DNA of 64,000 bases from TMP-7 sp035652975 (GTDB lineage Bacteria; Acidobacteriota; Terriglobia; Bryobacterales; Bryobacteraceae). The stretch covers positions 16,861 to 80,860 of the forward strand of contig DASRCT010000060.1 in the NCBI GenBank assembly GCA_035652975.1, in the 5' to 3' direction. The notes beneath the pieces were generated by a model. It did not search any database and was not told the origin of the DNA. It saw only the letters and a list, made by a program, of their open reading frames with translations. Shown here in pieces: positions 52,629 to 62,992 of the stretch (the stretch's first letter is position 1; the number at the start of each line of letters is the position of its first letter). The translations under genes and the position numbers were made by a program.

Positions 52629-53507
52629 ATGCAGGCTTCTGCGGCCGTACCCTCGATTGATCACTCTGTGAACGCGGGATTACCATGCCGGGACACGGCG
52701 GGCCGCCCCGTGAAGCGGCGCGATTTGCGGGGATTTAGCATAATTGAAAACGCTTATCCCAGCGGTCTGGTGCTCACGCGCCACCGCCATGCGCACAGCT
52801 ATTTCAGTTTCGTACTGGAGGGCTCCTACACCGAAACTTTCAATGGCAGTACGGAAATGTGCGCGGCTGGCACAGTCCGGTTTTTGCCAGCCGAGGAAAT
52901 TCACGAGAACTGCTATCAGGCAGGAGCGCGCTGTCTGTTGGTGGAAATTCATGCGCAGACGCTGGCGCAGGCGTCAGAACAGGGCGCCATCATCACGCAG
53001 GCCGGAGAAATCAGGTCGCCGAAGGGCGCATGGCTGGCGCGACGGCTCTATGCGGAGTTCAACGCGCAGGACAGCGTTGCGCCGCTCGCGATTGAAGGCG
53101 TGATTCTGGAGCTGCTGGCGGAACAGACGCGCTCCGTAGCAATTTCGGCTCCAAAGGCCGCGCCGAGATGGCTCGAACGCGCGCGCGATTTGATACGGTC
53201 GCGGTTTCTTGAAGTGCCCAGCCTTTCCGAGATCGCCGGCGCAGCGGGCGTACACCCGGTGCATCTGTCCCGCGAATTCCGCCGTTTTTACGCTTGCACG
53301 GTCAGTGATTTCATGAGGAAGCTGCGCATCGAGCACGCATCCCATCTGCTGGCCGATACCGAGACGCCGCTGGCCGAGATCGCGATGATCTGCGGCTTTG
53401 CCGATCAGAGCCATTTCTCAGCCGTGTTCAAGCGCGAAGTGGGACTTACGCCGTCGCGGTTCCGCAATGTGAGCGCGCGCCGCAAGACAGGCGGCACGCC
53501 CTCCTGA
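52629..53507 (+). CDS. AraC-family transcriptional regulator
   Basis: 292 residues from ATG 52629. The cupin-like sensing domain occupies about 35-125 (LVLTRHRHAHSYFSFVLEGS, then GTVRFLPAEEIHENC). The double HTH of AraC lies at about 190-290 (LSEIAGAAGVHPVHLSREFR, and IAMICGFADQSHFSAVFK). Such regulators sense small ligands with the N-terminal domain. AAGGGA is 9 nt upstream. The 212 bp before it have no recognisable gene. Targets are unknown. Confidence 0.85.
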   Translation: MQASAAVPSIDHSVNAGLPCRDTAGRPVKRRDLRGFSIIENAYPSGLVLTRHRHAHSYFSFVLEGSYTETFNGSTEMCAAGTVRFLPAEEIHENCYQAGARCLLVEIHAQTLAQASEQGAIITQAGEIRSPKGAWLARRLYAEFNAQDSVAPLAIEGVILELLAEQTRSVAISAPKAAPRWLERARDLIRSRFLEVPSLSEIAGAAGVHPVHLSREFRRFYACTVSDFMRKLRIEHASHLLADTETPLAEIAMICGFADQSHFSAVFKREVGLTPSRFRNVSARRKTGGTPS

Positions 53508-53548
53508 TATCAAGCGGCCATTCGAACACAGCCGACAGCTGGACGGCC

Positions 53549-55228
<1,680 letters not shown>

Positions 55229-55340
55229 CGAAACCGCTACCTATTATGCCCGTTCTGCAAAAACAAAGTGCTGCTGACGAGTACGCATTCTCGTTATTGG
55301 CTGATTCCCATTCATTCTACAACACGGAAACCTGATCCAT

Positions 55341-57080
55341 TCACGGCCGCGCGGCGCGCTCCAGCTCGCTCAATTGCTGCATCCACCGCCGCGCCGCTTC
55401 AAAATTGCCGGCCCGCTCGGCGGCCTTCACTTGCGCGCGCAGTTCGGAACGCCGGCTCTCGAAATCCTGTTCCTGGATGGCGCGCACGCACGCCGCCGCC
55501 TGATCAAGCCGTGAACCCTCGCTGCTCATCTCATCGGCAAAAGCGATTTCATGCAATAGCGCCTTGGAGTTTTCGTCTAGTCGCGCCTCCACGCGCGCGA
55601 ACTCCACGCCGCCATCGGCTTCGGCGGCGGCGAACACCGCCTCGAAAATACGGCGCGTGACCAGCCGCTGCACCGCGGGGGAGCGCCGCAGATCGGGCAG
55701 GATCGCCGCGCATGTCTCGGCATCAAACAACAGAGATTGCAGCAGAATCCGCTCGGAGGCGGGAACTGAGGTCTTCGGCGCGCGCATCTCCACCGGTTTG
55801 CGCTCGCCCGCGATCTTGCGAAACTCTTCCAGAACAGGTCCGGCTTCCACGCCGAGGTGCGCCGCCACATCGTTGGCCACAGCCAGCCGCTCCAGCTTAT
55901 CCGAGATGCGTTGGATCGCGGGCAACAGAAATTTAAAAACCTGCATGCGACCTTCGGCCGATCGCATGTCGAACCGTTTGCGCGCCCGGTCCGCCAGCCA
56001 GTAAAAGTAGTTCGTTGCGCCCTCAGCCTTGCGCCGATACGCCTCGGCGCCGAACTTCTTGACATATTCGTCCGGATCGAGATCGTCTTCAAGCCCCAGT
56101 ACGCGGATATGCATGCCCTCGTCCAGCAGCATTTGAATCGACCGCTCTGCGGCGTGCGCGCCGGCCGCGTCCGGATCGAAGTTCACCACGATGCGATCCG
56201 AATGCCGCCGCAGCGCGCGCACCTGGCCATTGGTCAACGCGGTGCCGCAGCTCGCCACCACATTGCGAACGCCGGCTGAATGAACGCCGATCACATCCAT
56301 GTAGCCTTCCACCAGAATGGAACAATCCGCTGAGCGGATGGCGTTGCGCGCGCGGTTCAGGTTGTACAACACCTGGCTCTTCTGGTAAATTCTGGTCGCC
56401 GGCGAGTTCAAGTACTTCGGTTCCTCATCCTTCAACGTCCGGCCGGCGAACCCGACGATCTTGCCGGACTCGTTGTGAATGGGAAACATCAGCCGACCGC
56501 GAAACACATCGTAGAAGCCGCCGTCCTCGCGCTTGCGCGCCAGACCCGATGCTTCGATCTGTTCCGGCGTGAAGCCCTCCTGCTCGAAGCGGCGCGCCAG
56601 CGCGCCGCCGGACGGATCCGCCACGCCGATTCCGAATTCTTCAACCTGGCCCGGCGTAACCCCTCGACCGCTCAGGTATTCGCGCGCCGCCGTTCCCACA
56701 GCGCTGCGAAGATTTTTCTGAAACACGTCCAGCGCGATCTCGTGCATCTGATACAGCGCCGCGCGGAGCTTTGATTCCGGGTCGGAGTACTCCGCCCGCT
56801 TCGGCATCGGAATCCCGTTGCGGTCTGCCAACAAGCGCAGCGCTTCATAGAAGGAAATGCCCTCGATCTCCTGAACGAACGTCAGCACGTCGCCGCTCTT
56901 GCCGCAACCGAAGCACTTAAAATACTGGCTGTTCAGGAAAACAGAGAACGAAGGCGTTTTCTCCTGGTGAAACGGACACAGCCCCTGATACCGCTGGGGT
57001 GAGGCCCGGCGCAGTCGTACGTATTCCCCGATGACCCGGGCGATATCAATCTGCGATTTCAGTTCCTTGGCGAAATCCAT
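55341..57080 (-). CDS. dnaG: DNA primase
   Basis: 579 residues. The N-terminal CHC2 zinc finger (LCPFHQEKTPSFSVF, YFKCFGCGKSG) binds template DNA, then the catalytic core AEYSDPESKLRAA and TOPRIM motifs ILVEGYMDVIG and VVNFDPDAAGA. The C-terminal helicase-binding domain (about 435-579) is weakly conserved, as usual. It makes RNA primers for replication. The gene is followed by rpoD. Confidence 0.95.
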   Translation of the reverse strand: MDFAKELKSQIDIARVIGEYVRLRRASPQRYQGLCPFHQEKTPSFSVFLNSQYFKCFGCGKSGDVLTFVQEIEGISFYEALRLLADRNGIPMPKRAEYSDPESKLRAALYQMHEIALDVFQKNLRSAVGTAAREYLSGRGVTPGQVEEFGIGVADPSGGALARRFEQEGFTPEQIEASGLARKREDGGFYDVFRGRLMFPIHNESGKIVGFAGRTLKDEEPKYLNSPATRIYQKSQVLYNLNRARNAIRSADCSILVEGYMDVIGVHSAGVRNVVASCGTALTNGQVRALRRHSDRIVVNFDPDAAGAHAAERSIQMLLDEGMHIRVLGLEDDLDPDEYVKKFGAEAYRRKAEGATNYFYWLADRARKRFDMRSAEGRMQVFKFLLPAIQRISDKLERLAVANDVAAHLGVEAGPVLEEFRKIAGERKPVEMRAPKTSVPASERILLQSLLFDAETCAAILPDLRRSPAVQRLVTRRIFEAVFAAAEADGGVEFARVEARLDENSKALLHEIAFADEMSSEGSRLDQAAACVRAIQEQDFESRRSELRAQVKAAERAGNFEAARRWMQQLSELERAARP

Positions 57081-57179
57081 GCCAGATGGCGCGCGATGTC
57101 CAGTTTAGCGGGGCCGCGCAGGTTCGCACACAGCGGCGGCCACAGCGGTACTGGCAGTACGAACTCAAAAAATTTTGTC

Positions 57180-57206
57180 AAAAGATCGCCCCCAGGGCAT
57201 CTTTTC
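57180..57206. other. AT-closed hairpin in the dnaG upstream gap
   Basis: AAAAGATCGCCC and GGGCATCTTTT pair around a CCA loop with a single unpaired C, and a T-run follows (TTTTCC). It resembles an intrinsic terminator for rightward transcription, but no gene upstream reads into it; it could instead be an operator or a block to antisense transcription between dnaG and the small exported protein. Confidence 0.4.
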
Positions 57207-57261
57207 CTGATGTTAATGCTTTACACTTGACACTTACATCTTTTGGGGGGCCGTATTCGGG

Positions 57262-57849
57262 ATGCGGCTTTGGGTCGTGATTTTGCTCTGCGCTCCGGTT
57301 CTGGCGCAGAGCGACGCCGGTTTCGCAGACTGGCGCGAGCGGTGGGATTATTACGTCCACCGCACGTATACGTGGCAGCGGCTGGGCCTCGTGGCTCTCG
57401 ACACGGTCGCGGAAATGCCTTTCAATGCGGCTGCATGCGGAAGACCGCCGTACTGCTTTCCTCACCACTACGGCGGTGCGGTCTTCCGCCGCACCACGCG
57501 CACGACGCTGGAACTGGCGGCCGGCGCCGCGCTCCACGAAGACGCCCGCCGAAAGCCTTCAGGGCTCAGCGGATTCGGACCGCGGCTGCGATTCGCCCTC
57601 ACGCACGCGCTGCTTGCGCGCGGACCTGATGGCGCGTTCCGGCCCGCCTACAGCCGCTTCGCCGGGACTCTCGGCGGAATCGCCGTGTACTCGGCCTGGG
57701 ACGGGCGCCCGATTACGACTCGGCGCGTCGCCATCGGCTTCAGCTGGGCGCTTACCAGTTCGTTTCAGGACGCTTTGCTGACCGAATTCAGTCCCGACCT
57801 CAGGCGCATCGGGCGGCGGCTCGCCCCCGCGCGCCTGCGAAGGTTCTGA
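57262..57849 (+). CDS. Exported protein of unknown function
   Basis: 195 residues with a signal peptide (MRLWVVILLCAPVLAQS, likely cut after LAQ or so). No family recognised. The mature part has a Tyr/Trp-rich start (WRERWDYYVHRTYTWQRL), a Cys pair (ACGRPPYC), an Arg-rich end, and an AVYSAWDGRPIT stretch. A signal peptide and regular codon structure argue for a real gene. It is monocistronic, between dnaG (divergent) and sthA. Confidence 0.55.
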   Translation: MRLWVVILLCAPVLAQSDAGFADWRERWDYYVHRTYTWQRLGLVALDTVAEMPFNAAACGRPPYCFPHHYGGAVFRRTTRTTLELAAGAALHEDARRKPSGLSGFGPRLRFALTHALLARGPDGAFRPAYSRFAGTLGGIAVYSAWDGRPITTRRVAIGFSWALTSSFQDALLTEFSPDLRRIGRRLAPARLRRF

Positions 57850-57947
57850 CGTTCCCGGCGCCGCGCACTCTCGCCGCTCGCCGGAGAGACCCCTTCCCGA
57901 CCCTCGCGCCGCTCGCGCATTCACAAACTGCGAGATCCCGCTCCTGG

Positions 57948-57975
57948 CTGACACCTATTTAAAAGCGTTTACACT
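57948..57975 (+). promoter_or_regulatory. Promoter of sthA (CTGACA-16-TACACT)
   Basis: CTGACA (57948-57953) and TACACT (57970-57975) are 16 bp apart. TACACT directly abuts the first in-frame ATG (57976), which argues that translation starts at the second ATG, 57988, with a very short leader. Confidence 0.5.
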
Positions 57976-57987
57976 ATGACAAGCGCG

Positions 57988-59391
57988 ATGGAGAAATACG
58001 ATCTTCTCGTGATCGGATCCGGTCCCGCCGGCCAGCGGGCAGCTATCCAGGGCGCCAAATCCGGGAAGCGCGTGGCCGTGGTGGAGAAGCGCGAAGTGGT
58101 CGGCGGCGTGTGCATCAATACCGGCACCATTCCCAGCAAAACCATGCGCGAGGCCGTGCTGCACCTTTCCGGCTATCATTACCACAGCATCTACGGCGTT
58201 CAGTATCGCGTGAAGGAAAAGATTACCATGGGCGATCTGCTGTTTCGCGTCCAGCACGTGATCAAAACCGAAGTGGACGTGATCCAGGCGCAGTTGTCGC
58301 GCAATAACGTCGAGATGCTGTTCGGCACCGCCAGTTTCGTGGACCCCCACCACATCCGCGTGGACAGCGTGCGCGGGTCGAGCATTTACGAGGCGGACAA
58401 GATCATCCTTGCGCCAGGCGCCAAGCCGGCCACCTCGCCGAAAGTCCCGCTGAACGGCCGAACGATCATTAACAGCGATCAGGTTCTGAATCTCGCCCAG
58501 ATCCCTAAGACGCTGATTGTGGTGGGCGGCGGCGTCATCGGCGTGGAATACACGTGTATGTTCGCCATCCTGGGCGTGCGCGTCATTCTGATCGAAAAGC
58601 GCCCCCGCCTGCTCGAATTCGCCGACTCCGAGATTGTGGAGGCCTTGTCCTACCACCTGCGCGACAACCGCGTCACCATGCGGCTGAACGAGGAGGTGTC
58701 CAGCGTGGAGGAGTTGCCGGACGGCAGCGTGGTCGCCAATCTGGAGAGCAAGAAAAAGATCTCGGGCGATACGCTGCTGTACGCGGTGGGACGCCAAGGC
58801 AACGTCGACGACCTGAACCTGGCGGCCGCGGGGCTTGAAGCCGACAGCCGCGGCCGCATTCGCGTGGACGAAAATTACGCGACCCGCCAGCCCCATATCT
58901 ACGCCGTCGGCGACGTGATCGGGTTTCCAAGCCTGGCCTCCGTATCGATGGAGCAGGGCCGCATTGCCGCCGCGCATGCTTTCAACAAACCCGTGCACTC
59001 CAACCCCGCCGATTATCCGTACGGAATCTACACGATTCCAGAAATCTCCTTCATCGGCAAAACGGAAGAACAGCTGACCGAGGAAGACGTTCCCTACGAG
59101 GTGGGCGTGGCCTATTATCGTGAGATTGCACGCGGACAGATTCGGGGCGATACCACGGGACGCCTGAAGATCATTTTTCATCGCGATACGAAACAGCTGC
59201 TGGGCGTGCACGTGATCGGAGAGGGCGCATCGGAGCTGCTGCACATCGGGCAGGCTGTGCTCATCCTCGGCGGCAAGGTCGATTACTTTGTGGACACCGT
59301 ATTTAACTACCCGACGCTGGCGGAATGTTATAAGGCCGCCGCGTTTAACGGATTGAACAAGCTGGCGCGGTTTACCGCGGAGGGCATGTGA
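57988..59391 (+). CDS. sthA: Soluble (Si-specific) NAD(P)+ transhydrogenase
   Basis: 467 residues from ATG 57988, where the family N-terminus (MEKYDLLVIGSGPAG) begins. FAD motif GSGPAGQRAA, the pseudo-disulfide segment GGVCINTGTIPSK with only one cysteine (no CxxxxC), the NAD motif VVGGGVIGVEYTCMF, and the C-terminal dimer helix VFNYPTLAECYKAA. Loss of the redox Cys pair and the GTIPSK signature identify SthA rather than lipoamide dehydrogenase. It balances NADPH and NADH pools. A ROK-like gene overlaps its stop by 1 bp. Confidence 0.93.
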   Translation: MEKYDLLVIGSGPAGQRAAIQGAKSGKRVAVVEKREVVGGVCINTGTIPSKTMREAVLHLSGYHYHSIYGVQYRVKEKITMGDLLFRVQHVIKTEVDVIQAQLSRNNVEMLFGTASFVDPHHIRVDSVRGSSIYEADKIILAPGAKPATSPKVPLNGRTIINSDQVLNLAQIPKTLIVVGGGVIGVEYTCMFAILGVRVILIEKRPRLLEFADSEIVEALSYHLRDNRVTMRLNEEVSSVEELPDGSVVANLESKKKISGDTLLYAVGRQGNVDDLNLAAAGLEADSRGRIRVDENYATRQPHIYAVGDVIGFPSLASVSMEQGRIAAAHAFNKPVHSNPADYPYGIYTIPEISFIGKTEEQLTEEDVPYEVGVAYYREIARGQIRGDTTGRLKIIFHRDTKQLLGVHVIGEGASELLHIGQAVLILGGKVDYFVDTVFNYPTLAECYKAAAFNGLNKLARFTAEGM

Positions 59392-60287
59392 TGGCGCGAG
59401 CAGTCGGCGTGGCGATGACGGACCGCCTGGCGGTTGGGCTGGTAGAGGACAATCGCCTCACAGGCAGAGTGCACCGGTTTCCTGAATCGGAGGACGGCTT
59501 TGAAACGCTGCGGGGAATGCCCGCCGAGGATATCGCGGCCAATATACGGCAGCAGATAGAAGCGGCCATGGGGGACCGGCCGGCGGACGTGATCGGGCTC
59601 GGACTGCCCGGCATCATCCGCGGCGGCATTATTGAGGATTCCCCCAACCTTCAACAGATGAAGGGAATGAATATACAGCTCGCCCTCGCCGAAGGCCTGC
59701 GCCACTCCGGGCGCGAGGTTCCCGTGGTAGTGTCCAATGACGCGGACGTGATGGCGGCGGGCATCGCCGCCACACGCGGCCAGTTGGACCGCCTGATTCG
59801 CGTCTGGACGCTGGGCAACGGGATCGGTTACGGCCGCTATCCCCAAAGCGAGGGCGTATGGGAGGGCGGCCACATGGTGGTGACGCTCGACAGCAAGGAA
59901 ACGTACTGCGGATGCGGGGGCGTGGGACACCTGGAGGGCATCATGGGAAATCGGGCGATGCGGCTCCGCTTCCTCGACATGGAACCCGACGAGGTGTTTG
60001 AGGAGGCTCGCCGGGGCGATCCGCGCTGCGCCGAATTCGTGAAGTTGTGGCACCGCGCCCTCGCCGCCGCCACGGCGACAAATATCCACATGGACGGCCC
60101 GGGCCGTTTTTACATCACCGGACCGAATTCCGCTTATCTCGATGTCACGCTTCTGCACCTCTACATGCAGGAAATGGTGAAAATGAGCCCTCTTCAGGGG
60201 TACGTCTTTGAGGTGGTGCCAGGCAGCGAAGAGATTGCGATTATCGGGGCGGCGGTGAACGCCCAGCGCGCCGCGCGCGGCTCATAG
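59391..60287 (+). CDS. ROK-family protein with altered phosphate loop and zinc motif
   Basis: 298 residues from ATG 59391, overlapping the sthA stop by 1 bp; GTG 59388 is an alternative. The ROK body is clear (GLGLPGIIRGGII, NDADVMAAG, TLGNGIGYGRY). The DxGGTK phosphate loop is replaced by VGVAMTDRLAVG, GEIGH by GGHMV, and the zinc motif CxCGxxGCxE by CGCGGVGHLE, which loses one cysteine. The catalytic Asp of NDA is kept. Either a kinase with unusual ATP binding or a sugar-binding regulator/pseudokinase. Linkage to sthA hints at a redox or sugar link. Confidence 0.72.
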   Translation: MARAVGVAMTDRLAVGLVEDNRLTGRVHRFPESEDGFETLRGMPAEDIAANIRQQIEAAMGDRPADVIGLGLPGIIRGGIIEDSPNLQQMKGMNIQLALAEGLRHSGREVPVVVSNDADVMAAGIAATRGQLDRLIRVWTLGNGIGYGRYPQSEGVWEGGHMVVTLDSKETYCGCGGVGHLEGIMGNRAMRLRFLDMEPDEVFEEARRGDPRCAEFVKLWHRALAAATATNIHMDGPGRFYITGPNSAYLDVTLLHLYMQEMVKMSPLQGYVFEVVPGSEEIAIIGAAVNAQRAARGS

Positions 60288-60346
60288 CTTCCGAGTGGCG
60301 AATGCAACAAGGCAAATGTTAGGATGAAGCTACCGACGTAATCTGC

Positions 60347-60423
<77 letters not shown>

Positions 60424-60546
60424 GGCTTGTCCGCTCACGCCACAGTAAAAGCGCCGCCGCAGCATAACTCACGACAAAGCTGGCGCCCTCTCAACGCCCG
60501 GCGCCGCTGATCTGGCCCCGCGATGCCGTGCAACTCTCGCATGGCG

Positions 60547-61500
60547 TCATCCGCGACGCTCCAACCGCCGCCGCCGTCGCACGTTCGCCTCTCCACGGCC
60601 GTCCGGGCGCGCCAGCCGCAGGCGCTCCGCTTCCTCCTCGGTGATGCGGAGAAAGCTGCCGTGCTTGCAGCCAGGCGGGAGACTGATGCGGTCGTTAATT
60701 GGAGTCCAGCGCTCCAGATCAGACGACTCAATCGCCTCGTAACGCCGCGGATCGCGGTAGTGATCGTAATAGATGACGTATCTACCGCCGATCTCCAGGA
60801 TCGAAGGGCCCTCTGACCATGACTCTGTCAATGGCCCGCTGATCGACGACCATGGACCTTCGAGCGTCGGCCCCTGTGCGATCTTGATTTCTTTATGCAG
60901 AGGAGTCGGGCGCTCATCCTTGAACACCATCCAGTACCGCCCCCGCGTATAGGTCAGCGTCGCGTCAATCACCTCATATCCCGGGTCAAAAAAAATTTGC
61001 GGCGTCGTGAAACTGCGGAAATCCCGCGTAAATGCATGGTAAATGCGGTTCGTCGCATTCCGGCCTTCAACCACGCTCGACCAGATGACCAGCCATTTGG
61101 ACTGCTTGCCGTCCCAATAGATTTCCGGCGCCCAGGTGTTCCTCGCGCCCGGCGTCCCGGCCATCAACGGGATCTGGCGTTGCGCGCTCCAGCGAACGAG
61201 ATCCGGCGAGTTCGCGTAGCCGATGGATTGCGCGCGCCACTCCCAAGTCCAGACCATGTGGAACAGTCCATCGGGGCCGCGCGTGATGAACGGGTCGCGC
61301 ATCAGCTCCCCTTCCTCGGAGGGTCGCAGCCACGGGTTTCCGCCATTTAAAGTCTGAAAATGATAGCCGTCTTCGCTCAAGGCGTAGTACACCCCGGATT
61401 TCGCAGGCTCTTTGAAGTACACGAACAGAACCGGATCGGCCCGGAGGAGGGGCGCAACGAGCGCCAGCGCCAGCGCTCGCATAATAGGAGAAAACCGCAT
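60547..61500 (-). CDS. GH43/68-type beta-propeller glycosidase
   Basis: 317 residues; start at 61500, with signal MRALALALVAPLLRADP within the first 24 residues. Five-bladed propeller marks: LMRDPFITRGPDGLFH, WEWRAQSIGYANSPDL, NTWAPEIYWDGK, YEVIDATLT and SWSEGPSILEIGGRYV. The Asp/Asp/Glu triad is expected at the first Asp, APEIYWD and SEGPS. The GH43 group acts on arabinose- and xylose-containing glycans. It diverges from the DUF5060 gene with overlapping start codons. An internal ATG at 61482 is an alternative start. Confidence 0.68.
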   Translation of the reverse strand: MRFSPIMRALALALVAPLLRADPVLFVYFKEPAKSGVYYALSEDGYHFQTLNGGNPWLRPSEEGELMRDPFITRGPDGLFHMVWTWEWRAQSIGYANSPDLVRWSAQRQIPLMAGTPGARNTWAPEIYWDGKQSKWLVIWSSVVEGRNATNRIYHAFTRDFRSFTTPQIFFDPGYEVIDATLTYTRGRYWMVFKDERPTPLHKEIKIAQGPTLEGPWSSISGPLTESWSEGPSILEIGGRYVIYYDHYRDPRRYEAIESSDLERWTPINDRISLPPGCKHGSFLRITEEEAERLRLARPDGRGEANVRRRRRLERRG

Positions 61501-62992
61501 GTCCTACAGAATATCCCGCCGCCAGGCGCTGTTTGCCGCATCCGCCGCCGCCCTCGCCGCCCCGGCGGCGCAGCCCGAGGTCGAGCGTTGGGGCGTCTTC
61601 GAGCTGAGCCTGAACGGCCCTGAAGCGGGCAATCCGTTCCTCGATGTCGCCTTCTCAGCGCAGTTCCGGCATGAGCACCGCCTCATCGACGTCGCCGGAT
61701 TCTACGACGGCGGCGGCGTCTATAAAGTTCGCCTCATGCCCGACGTCGAAGGAGAGTGGTCGTACACCACCCACAGCAACCGCTCCGAGCTGGACGGGAA
61801 AACCGGCGCCTTTCTGTGCACCCCTGCCTCGGCCGCCAATCACGGACCTGTCTCGGTGCGCGATACATATCATTTCGGCTACGCCGACGGAACCCCCTAC
61901 TTCCCCTTCGGCACAACCTGCTATGCCTGGACCCACCAGGACGAAGCGCTCCAGGAGCAGACGCTCTCAACGCTCCGCAATTCCCCCTTCAACAAATTGC
62001 GAATGTGCGTCTTCCCCAAATGGTATGCCTATAACCACGGCGAGCCAAAGCTCCACCCCTTCGCGCGCAGCGCATCCGGCGACCGGGATCTCACCCGCTT
62101 CAATCCCGAATTCTTTCGTCTCCTCGAAACGCGCGTCGGGCAGCTCGCCGCGCTCGGCGTTGAAGCCGACATCATTCTGTTTCATCCGTACGACCGCTGG
62201 GGATACGCGAACCTGCCGGCCGACGTGAACGACCGGTATCTGCGCTATCTGGTCGCACGACTGTCGGCATACCGCAACGTATGGTGGTCGCTCGCCAACG
62301 AATGGGACCTCGTCAAGAGCAAGACGCTTGCGGATTGGGACCGCTTCTTCCGCATCGTCCAGGAAACGGATCCCTACAATCATCTGCGCTCGATTCATCA
62401 CAGCCGGGAGATGTACGATCACGCCAAGCCCTGGGTCACTCACGCCAGCATCCAGAGCGATCAGTTCGAAAAAATTCCGGAGTGGCGCAATGCATTCCGC
62501 AAGCCCATCGTTCTGGACGAGTGCAAGTACGAAGGCAACATTCCCCGCCGCTGGGGCGACATCACCGCCCACGAGATGGTGCGGCGCTTCTGGCTGGGCG
62601 TGGCGCAAGGCGCCTGGGTCGGACACGGCGAAACCTACCTGGATCCGAACGAAATCCTGTGGTGGTCCAAAGGCGGCGCGCTGCACGGGGAGAGCCCGCG
62701 GCGGATCGCGTTTTTGCGGAGTATCATCGAATCCGCGCCCGCTCCGATGGATCCTGCGCCCGACAGCTATTACCTATGTCTGGCCCGGCCCGGCCAGGAA
62801 TACCTGTATTACTTCGATTACCATCGCCCCGCTCAGTACGACTTCCAGCTGCCCGCTGGCGCCAGCTTTCGCGCGGAGCTGATCGATCCGTGGCAGATGA
62901 AGATCACCCCCTTGAGCGGGCGCTTCACCGGCAAAGCCGCCCTCGCGCTTCCAGGAGTCCCGTTTCTGGCGGTCCGGTTTCGCAGAGCCTGA
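61499..62992 (+). CDS. Exported DUF5060 / DUF4038-like glycoside hydrolase
   Basis: 497 residues from ATG 61499, with GGAG 8 nt upstream. The leader MSYRISRRQALFAASAAALA is Tat-like. Domains: an N-terminal beta-sandwich (DUF5060, about 30-115, VERWGVFELSLNG), a TIM-barrel of the DUF4038/GH140-like type with YPFGTTCYAWTHQ-like entry, acid/base WWSLANEWD, nucleophile VLDECKYEG, and a C-terminal DUF5605-like sandwich ending in FLAVRFRR. Related enzymes cleave apiose or rhamnogalacturonan parts of pectin. The start codon overlaps that of the divergent GH43 gene, and its stop overlaps the next start by 1 bp. Confidence 0.74.
   Translation: MSYRISRRQALFAASAAALAAPAAQPEVERWGVFELSLNGPEAGNPFLDVAFSAQFRHEHRLIDVAGFYDGGGVYKVRLMPDVEGEWSYTTHSNRSELDGKTGAFLCTPASAANHGPVSVRDTYHFGYADGTPYFPFGTTCYAWTHQDEALQEQTLSTLRNSPFNKLRMCVFPKWYAYNHGEPKLHPFARSASGDRDLTRFNPEFFRLLETRVGQLAALGVEADIILFHPYDRWGYANLPADVNDRYLRYLVARLSAYRNVWWSLANEWDLVKSKTLADWDRFFRIVQETDPYNHLRSIHHSREMYDHAKPWVTHASIQSDQFEKIPEWRNAFRKPIVLDECKYEGNIPRRWGDITAHEMVRRFWLGVAQGAWVGHGETYLDPNEILWWSKGGALHGESPRRIAFLRSIIESAPAPMDPAPDSYYLCLARPGQEYLYYFDYHRPAQYDFQLPAGASFRAELIDPWQMKITPLSGRFTGKAALALPGVPFLAVRFRRA
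61508..61513 (-). promoter_or_regulatory. -10 element TATTCT for the GH43-like gene
   Basis: TATTCT on the minus strand is 7 nt before ATG 61500, so the -10 box lies inside the opposite coding region. It supports the 61500 start and a leaderless or 1-nt leader transcript. Confidence 0.42.

Noticed and set aside
52199..52630. Minus-strand open frame of 143 codons before the AraC gene
   Set aside because: Arg-rich with no recognised domain or start signal; half of it overlaps the DUF2520 gene.
57955..59244. 429-codon minus-strand open frame opposite sthA
   Set aside because: His/Ala/Asp-rich antisense product; sthA is unmistakable.
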